This document shows, piece after piece, positions 15,028 to 20,220 of a stretch of DNA of 20,220 nucleotides. Below the pieces are notes generated by a model. It was not told the origin of the DNA and did not search any database. It was given only the letters and a program-made list of their open reading frames with translations. The position numbers and the translations under genes are program-made. Position 1 is the stretch's first letter. Every line of letters begins with the position of its first letter. Source of the stretch: Bacteroides sp. UBA1317 (GTDB lineage Bacteria > Bacteroidota > Bacteroidia > Bacteroidales > Bacteroidaceae); NCBI GenBank assembly GCA_002307035.1, contig DBTL01000022.1:1-20220 (forward strand). Reading direction: 5' to 3'.

Positions 15028-15925
15028 GGAAGTGCGATGGTGCTTATTCTTAGTTACTGGACTTTTGTGCGCAAATGCAGCAGAACTATCGGGGCAAGAC
15101 TATTTACCAGTGAGGCCTCACAAAGATAAAGTAGCCCGTATTATAAAGCCGGCTCGAGTATTGAAACGTACTGTTGATACAATTGCGGTTAGCGTGATAT
15201 ATCCGACGGGTTTTATGCAGACAAGCGAAAATGAAATACTGGACAGTGCTGGCGTATTGATACCTGTACTGGAACGATTTCATCTGCTTAGGGCTGACGC
15301 TGCAGATGATACCATTCGTATTGTACATATAGGTGATAGCCATGTGCGGGGGCATATTTTCCCGAGGAAGGTGGGTGCGGAGCTTTCTACAACTTTCGGT
15401 AGAATCTTATATACAGACATGGGAGTAAATGGAGCTACCTGCCTTACGTTTACACACCCTGCACGCATTGCTGATATATCTTCTTTGAAACCTGATTTGC
15501 TGATTCTGTCTTTTGGGACAAACGAAAGTCACGGTAGGGGATACAATGCGAATGTGCATTATCATCAGATGGACGAATTGGTAAAACTGTTACGAGCTAG
15601 TCTGCCTGATGTTCCTATGTTAATGACTACCCCTCCCGGCTCTTACGAAAGTTTTCGAGCACGTAGAAGGAGAAGAACGTATGCCGTTAATCCGCGCACA
15701 GCGATTGCTGCAGAAACAATTTGTCGGTATGGCAAAGATCATAACTTGGCTGTGTGGGATATGTATCGGGTAGTGGGTGGTCGTACCCGAGCATGTAAAA
15801 ACTGGACTTCCGCCCGATTGATGCGTCCTGATCACGTGCATTATCTTGCCGAGGGTTATACGTTGCAAGGAGAATTATTATACGAAGCTATTATTAAAGC
15901 CTATAACAACTATGTTTCCCATTGA
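15014..15925 (+). CDS. Secreted SGNH/GDSL hydrolase-family protein
   Basis: The 303-residue product has an N-terminal hydrophobic segment (CLFLVTGLLCANAAELSG) that looks like a signal peptide. Catalytic blocks are visible: GDSH with Ser109, GTNE with Asn170, and DHVH with Asp273 and His276. These are the classic SGNH motifs of lipases, esterases and acetyltransferases. ATG 15014 is chosen because AGGAGG lies 7 nt before it (15001-15006) and the longer upstream frame overlaps the previous gene. Both neighbours overlap this gene by exactly 14 nt. It probably acts with the first SGNH protein and the MBOAT protein on the same periplasmic glycan. Confidence 0.82.
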   Translation: MRKNREVRWCLFLVTGLLCANAAELSGQDYLPVRPHKDKVARIIKPARVLKRTVDTIAVSVIYPTGFMQTSENEILDSAGVLIPVLERFHLLRADAADDTIRIVHIGDSHVRGHIFPRKVGAELSTTFGRILYTDMGVNGATCLTFTHPARIADISSLKPDLLILSFGTNESHGRGYNANVHYHQMDELVKLLRASLPDVPMLMTTPPGSYESFRARRRRRTYAVNPRTAIAAETICRYGKDHNLAVWDMYRVVGGRTRACKNWTSARLMRPDHVHYLAEGYTLQGELLYEAIIKAYNNYVSH

Positions 15926-17399
15926 TATTGATTTAACTCGTCTTTTTAAGGTCTTTACTTATGATCCGCAGGCTCCTATGATCTTTAATAGCGGAATATT
16001 TCTCTGGATTTTTGCCGGCTTCATTTTAGTGTATGCATTGCTCAAACGGAAAGATACGGCTCGTATTCTTTTTGTTACAGCTTTTTCTTATTATTTTTAT
16101 TATAAGAGTAGTGGTACTTATTTCTTTTTGTTGGCAATAGTTACAGTGAGTGATTTTCTCATTGCCCGGCAGATGGAACGCACGGCTCATGCTATGTCTC
16201 GAAAAGCATTGGTATTTCTTAGTTTATTTATTAATCTAGGGTTGCTATGCTATTTTAAGTATACTAATTTTTTCGGTGATATATGGGCTTCTCTTACTGG
16301 CAACAATTTTAATGCTCTCGATATATTTCTTCCGGTCGGAATTTCTTTTTTCACTTTCCAGTCTCTGAGTTATACAATTGATGTTTATCGCAAAGAAATT
16401 TCCCCATTGACCCGCTTACTCGATTATGCTTTTTATGTTTCTTTCTTCCCGCAGTTGGTAGCAGGTCCTATCGTGCGTGCACGTGATTTTATTCCGCAGA
16501 TACGTCAGCCCCTTCTGGTTACACAAGAAATGTTTGGCCGCGGAGTTTTCTTTATCGTTTGTGGATTATTTAAGAAAGCGATCATCTCCGATTATATTAG
16601 CATCAACTTTGTAGAGCGAATCTTTGATAATCCTACACTTTACTCCGGTTTGGAGAATTTGATGGGGGTTTATGGTTATGCCCTACAGATTTATTGTGAT
16701 TTCTCCGGTTATAGCGATATGGCTATCGGTATTGCATTATTGCTGGGCTTTCATTTTAATATAAACTTTAATTCCCCTTATAAATCAGCTTCTATCACGG
16801 AGTTTTGGAGACGTTGGCACATCTCATTGTCCACTTGGCTACGCGATTATCTTTACATCTCTCTGGGTGGAAATCGTAAAGGGAAATTTCGTCAATATCT
16901 CAATTTGATTATTACGATGCTCCTTGGTGGTTTGTGGCATGGCGCTTCTTGGAACTTTGTGGCTTGGGGATCATTTCACGGCATTGCTTTAGCCTTGCAT
17001 AAAGCTTGGATGGCTATCATCGGACGGAAGAAAGAGGTCGAAACACATGGCCTTCGTCGTTTGTTAGGAGTCATTATTACGTTCCATTTCGTCTGCTTTA
17101 GTTGGATTTTCTTCCGTAATTCCAGTTTTGAGAATTCAATAGCGATGCTTGAACAGATATTTACTGCTTTCCATCCGCAACTATTCGTCCAACTGATAGA
17201 AGGATACTGGGGCGTTTTTGTGTTAATGGCATTAGGTTTTCTGCTTCACTTTGCACCGGATAAGTGGGAACGGGCTTGTTGCAATGGAGTTATTCGTTTG
17301 CCATTCTTAGGTCAGGCACTATTGATGCTACTATTAATCTATTTTGTTATTCAGATGAAAAGTAGCGAGATTCAACCTTTTATTTACTTCCAATTCTAA
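15912..17399 (+). CDS. MBOAT-family membrane O-acyltransferase (AlgI/DltB-like)
   Basis: The 495-residue protein has many hydrophobic helices and the MBOAT core. The segment EFWRRWHISLSTWLRDYLYI (conserved His303) is followed by the invariant active-site histidine His343 in LWHGASWNF. These match AlgI, DltB and PatA, which move acyl groups from a cytoplasmic donor across the inner membrane. The start at ATG 15912 gives a 14-nt overlap with the preceding SGNH gene; the frame stays open upstream but only through that gene. With two SGNH partners the most likely role is O-acetylation of an exported polysaccharide or peptidoglycan. The DltB alternative is less likely because no dltA, dltC or dltD is present. 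A terminator follows. Confidence 0.9.
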   Translation: MFPIDIDLTRLFKVFTYDPQAPMIFNSGIFLWIFAGFILVYALLKRKDTARILFVTAFSYYFYYKSSGTYFFLLAIVTVSDFLIARQMERTAHAMSRKALVFLSLFINLGLLCYFKYTNFFGDIWASLTGNNFNALDIFLPVGISFFTFQSLSYTIDVYRKEISPLTRLLDYAFYVSFFPQLVAGPIVRARDFIPQIRQPLLVTQEMFGRGVFFIVCGLFKKAIISDYISINFVERIFDNPTLYSGLENLMGVYGYALQIYCDFSGYSDMAIGIALLLGFHFNINFNSPYKSASITEFWRRWHISLSTWLRDYLYISLGGNRKGKFRQYLNLIITMLLGGLWHGASWNFVAWGSFHGIALALHKAWMAIIGRKKEVETHGLRRLLGVIITFHFVCFSWIFFRNSSFENSIAMLEQIFTAFHPQLFVQLIEGYWGVFVLMALGFLLHFAPDKWERACCNGVIRLPFLGQALLMLLLIYFVIQMKSSEIQPFIYFQF

Positions 17400-17428
17400 T
17401 CATCATTGAGGTACTGGTATAAAAGTTG

Positions 17429-17460
17429 AAACCCGGATGTATTTTTTTGCATCCGGGTTT
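17429..17460. terminator. Terminator between the MBOAT and GH20 genes
   Basis: AAACCCGGATG at 17429-17439 pairs perfectly with CATCCGGGTTT at 17450-17460 around a T-rich loop. Short T runs lie a few bases beyond on both strands, so it probably serves both convergent genes. Confidence 0.8.
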
Positions 17461-17505
17461 GCTGAACTTTTGCTAAAACGAAATCTAAGCTGAGTGAAAA
17501 GTCTT

Positions 17506-19839
17506 TTATCTAATGGCAATTTCGTCTATAAATAAATAAGGCCTTTTCCCTTCTCCTGCATGCCTTGGAGGAAGTGCCCGACTACCCTTAAGTAGGACTT
17601 TTATGTATCTGGTTTTCACAGGTGTGAACGACAGGTCATAGTGGCCAATCTCTTTCTTTGAGATATCTGTATCAGCAGGAAATGCTTGAGTTGCTACTTC
17701 ACGAAAGTTTGTGTTGTCATCTGATACAGAAATTGTAATGCCTGTGATTCCCATAATCCACGCACTCATATCGACAATTGCTTGCGTTGACAGATGGCTT
17801 ATTTGCTGAGGCTCGAGCAGATCGATCGTTGCTTCCGGATCTCCGGAGATGAAGCCCAGCCATCGTCCGGTAGCATAACTATCATTTCCTTTTAGCCCGT
17901 CTACCAATGTTCCGGCTCCATTAAATTTGTACTTTTCCGATGGTGCAGCACTTAGCGAAATGGGGCACATTGTCGCCTTGTTGAAGTTAATCTCTTCATT
18001 TATTACGCTGCTTTTGCTCGTATCACGTATGGCAACCGCTTTAAAAATAGAGCTTTGAGTTATAGAGATAGATTTCTCGTAGCTGGTTGAAGACTGATCT
18101 GGTTCGCTACCATCAATAGTATAATAAATGGGAGCATTATCAATGGTACTAAGTGCTATTTGCACCGCTTTTTCTTTTGATTGTGGGGTAAAAGAAGCTT
18201 CTAGGTCGTAAATATGCTTGGCATAATTATATCCTTCTTTGTGGTAAAGTTCTAGTAAATGAGGTAGGCGAGAGGTGAAATCTTTGTAATCTTTCTTATT
18301 TGCCTCCGTCCATTGTACTTCTGCTAAGGCAGCCATGCGAGGTAGCAGCATGTATTCCACTTGTTGTGAGGTTGGAATATATTCGGTCCAGAGATTGGCT
18401 TGAACGCCGATGATGAACTTTCGATCCTCTTCACTGATTTTTTCCGGTATCGGTTCCATACTATATACACGTTCTGTATTCAGAAATCCGCCTATAGCCA
18501 ATGGCTCATTTTCCACATCTGTGGTTTGGTAATAGTCAAAATACACATGGGAGTTCGGTGTCATGATAACATCATGCTTCAATTGAGCCGCTTTAATGCC
18601 TCCTTCCATACCTCTCCATGACATCACTGTAGCGTTGGGAGCCACGTCACCTTCCAGAATCTCATCCCATCCGATAATTTTTCGTCCTTTGGCTTTCAGA
18701 TATTTTTCTATTCTCTGCATGCAATAACTCTGTAAACGATCCTCGGCTGTATGATGCTCATCAGCTTTCAAACCTTCTTCCTTTATTCTAGTTTGGCACT
18801 TGGGACACTCTTTCCATCGGGTACGTGGAGATTCATCGCCACCTATATGTATGTACTTTGATGGAAATAAGTCGATTAACTCATCCAGCACATCTTCAAG
18901 AAACTGCATGCTCTTTTCATTTCCGATGCAAAGCACATCATCGAATATTCCCCAACGTGGAGAAACCTCGTAAGGTCCGCCTGTGCATCCTAATTCCGGA
19001 TACGAAGCCAGTGCCGCAAGCATATGTCCGGGCAGGTCAATTTCTGGAACAATTGTGATAAAACGTTTTTGTGCGTAGGTTACAATTTCTTTAATTTCTT
19101 TCTGGGTATAGAATCCACCGTATGGCTGTCCATCGTGCTTGTCGGTGTTTCTTCCTATAACAGTTTCCTTTCTTATGGAGCCAGTCTCCGTTAGTTTTGG
19201 ATATTTTTTGATTTCAACTCTCCATCCTTGGTCTTCTGTTAGATGCCAGTGGAAGTAATTGATGTTGTGCAGAGCCAATAGGTCAATATACTTTTTAATA
19301 AAATCGACAGGGAAAAAATGTCGAGCAACATCAAGCATCATTCCGCGATAAGCGAAACGAGGATAATCCTTTATCTGCACTGCCGGAAGTAGAATGTTGG
19401 CATCTTTAGCATCAATAGGAATGGACTTTCTCAGTGTTTGAATACCATAAAAGACACCGTTGGCACTTTTGCCGGCAATGATCACATTGTCTTCATTCAC
19501 TTGAATTTCGTACCCTTCGGAATTTGCTATGTTCCGATCAATTTTTAGCAAGATCGCTTTCCTATCAGTTTTTTCATTCTTCGCAGCCCCAGTGATTAGC
19601 GTTGTGCCTGTAATTTCCTTCAGATAATCCGATAAGAAAATGGCGTTACTTTGGAGCATCTTATCTCCTTTGGGATATAAAACACGTGTCCGGCTATCCA
19701 TAATAAAAGGAGAGCCATTTGTGAGAACCACCTCTTGGGGGAGAGGTATAACTTGGTAATTGGCTTTCTTTGTCTCTGCCCAGCAAGAAATTGACGCTAC
19801 TGCAAGCAAGAAACATAAGATGTGGTTAAGTTTTCGCAT
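17506..19839 (-). CDS. Beta-N-acetylhexosaminidase, glycoside hydrolase family 20
   Basis: The enzyme removes terminal GlcNAc or GalNAc from glycans by substrate-assisted catalysis. The 777-residue precursor has a signal peptide (MRKLNHILCFLLAVASIS, cleavage probably after CWA). Next come a GH20b N-terminal domain (about 25-150) and a TIM-barrel catalytic domain (about 158-520) with the family signature HIGGDESPR. Asp335 and Glu336 are the catalytic pair, the Glu being the acid/base. A chitobiase-type C-terminal domain (about 545-620, TIDGSEPDQSS) and a discoidin-like F5/8 C domain (about 640-777) follow. A Cys near the signal end lacks a proper lipobox, so it is probably soluble and periplasmic. 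It is monocistronic with no SusC/SusD pair beside it; host N-glycan or mucin use is inferred. Confidence 0.94.
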   Translation of the reverse strand: MRKLNHILCFLLAVASISCWAETKKANYQVIPLPQEVVLTNGSPFIMDSRTRVLYPKGDKMLQSNAIFLSDYLKEITGTTLITGAAKNEKTDRKAILLKIDRNIANSEGYEIQVNEDNVIIAGKSANGVFYGIQTLRKSIPIDAKDANILLPAVQIKDYPRFAYRGMMLDVARHFFPVDFIKKYIDLLALHNINYFHWHLTEDQGWRVEIKKYPKLTETGSIRKETVIGRNTDKHDGQPYGGFYTQKEIKEIVTYAQKRFITIVPEIDLPGHMLAALASYPELGCTGGPYEVSPRWGIFDDVLCIGNEKSMQFLEDVLDELIDLFPSKYIHIGGDESPRTRWKECPKCQTRIKEEGLKADEHHTAEDRLQSYCMQRIEKYLKAKGRKIIGWDEILEGDVAPNATVMSWRGMEGGIKAAQLKHDVIMTPNSHVYFDYYQTTDVENEPLAIGGFLNTERVYSMEPIPEKISEEDRKFIIGVQANLWTEYIPTSQQVEYMLLPRMAALAEVQWTEANKKDYKDFTSRLPHLLELYHKEGYNYAKHIYDLEASFTPQSKEKAVQIALSTIDNAPIYYTIDGSEPDQSSTSYEKSISITQSSIFKAVAIRDTSKSSVINEEINFNKATMCPISLSAAPSEKYKFNGAGTLVDGLKGNDSYATGRWLGFISGDPEATIDLLEPQQISHLSTQAIVDMSAWIMGITGITISVSDDNTNFREVATQAFPADTDISKKEIGHYDLSFTPVKTRYIKVLLKGSRALPPRHAGEGKRPYLFIDEIAIR

Positions 19840-19868
19840 AATAATGTTGATTAAGAATTTAACTCAGG

Positions 19869-19876
19869 CAAATATA
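19869..19876 (-). promoter_or_regulatory. -7 element for the GH20 gene
   Basis: TATATTTG on the minus strand matches TAnnTTTG about 30 bp before the start codon. The -33 region has no clear TTTG. Confidence 0.5.
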
Positions 19877-20220
19877 AGTATTATAATTGTGACTTTAGTC
19901 TTTGTTGTTTGATGTAGGCTGATTTGATTTTTGATTTCTCTGTTATACTTTTTGTTATTATGAGTTTTGCCTTCGGTTCTTTTCTCCTCTCTCCTCCCAT
20001 GCAAAACCGTATTTTACTCTCACATCTCTCACACAAATCGCTGAAACTGCCTGCTATAAGCTGATACGGCGTGTGATAGTAAAATATGTCTACCACGTTT
20101 TGGGCTGTTTTACCCTCACTTTAGTGTGTTTACTCTCACACTTTTAGCTCTTTTTTACTTGTCATCACCTTATATATAGGTGGTATAAAGCACCTCTTGT
20201 TCACTACGAAGAGCAACCTA
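19877..20220. other. Gene-free, repeat-rich stretch upstream of the GH20 gene
   Basis: No convincing coding region is seen. A 71-codon minus-strand frame crosses the repeats and looks spurious. The segment holds the TTTACTCTCACA repeat family (20010-20142) and a short palindrome CACCT/AGGTG (20166-20182) near the right edge. Confidence 0.6.
20010..20142. repeat. Cluster of TTTACTCTCACA repeats, direct and inverted
   Basis: TTTACTCTCACA is found at 20013-20024 and 20129-20140. A variant TTTACCCTCAC is at 20109-20119, and an inverted copy TGTGATAGTAAA is at 20072-20083. The first and inverted copies extend to 15-bp arms (20010-20024 and 20072-20086, one mismatch). Extra small stems are CCGTAT/ATACGG (20007-20012, 20064-20069), CACTTTAGTG (20117-20126) and AGTGTG/CACACT (20123-20142). 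Confidence 0.75.

Noticed and set aside
19881..20096. 71-codon minus-strand frame upstream of the GH20 gene
   Set aside because: It crosses the inverted repeats and is rich in Lys/Ser without recognisable features; the repeats explain the sequence better.
20010..20142. CRISPR-like array
   Set aside because: The copies are short, unevenly spaced and one is inverted, with no cas genes in the window.

Overview
The window looks like a chromosomal segment of a Bacteroides-type gut anaerobe (order Bacteroidales). It is AT-rich and most genes lack a Shine-Dalgarno sequence. Upstream of many genes and both tRNAs lies the Bacteroides -7 element TAnnTTTG (for example TATCTTTG or TACCTTTG). The gene content fits: pyruvate formate-lyase, a NigD-like lipoprotein, an ECF sigma factor paired with a membrane-anchored beta-barrel protein, and a secreted GH20 hexosaminidase. 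I cannot fix the species.

Layout. Positions 1-1530 are an insertion-sequence graveyard: an IS4-type transposase without its N-terminus (minus strand) beside an IS21 istA 5' fragment carrying a frameshift and a nonsense codon. Positions 1730-4794 hold pflB and pflA, encoding pyruvate formate-lyase and its radical-SAM activase, with a promoter and a nearby palindrome. Positions 4810-6618 (minus) hold an ECF sigma factor and a protein combining a cytoplasmic N-terminus, one membrane helix, a long linker and a beta-barrel. A NigD-like lipoprotein gene (6785-7525) diverges from it. oxyR (minus) and dps (plus) are divergent, 7621-9159. A tRNA-Pro(CGG) (minus) and a tRNA-Phe(GAA) (plus) are divergent at 9246-9521. 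A 396-bp gene-free stretch with a large hairpin follows. Then come a membrane-anchored MutS-like ATPase (minus), an exported protein of unknown function, a TetR-family regulator, and a tight three-gene SGNH/SGNH/MBOAT operon (13657-17399) that looks like an extracytoplasmic O-acetylation system. A GH20 beta-N-acetylhexosaminidase (minus) and a repeat-rich stretch of about 380 bp close the window.

How the genes work together. PflB and PflA form the fermentative pyruvate-to-formate module. OxyR and Dps form an oxidative-stress module whose two promoters mirror each other. The sigma factor and barrel protein form a candidate envelope-sensing pair. The SGNH/SGNH/MBOAT operon probably moves acetyl groups across the inner membrane onto a glycan, with the SGNH proteins acting as transferases or esterases. 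I see no prophage, CRISPR array or conjugative element. The observations I rate highest are the barrel/sigma pair, the acetylation operon with two identical 14-nt gene overlaps, the 62-bp hairpin at 9757-9818, and the repeated TTTACTCTCAC motif at 20010-20142.
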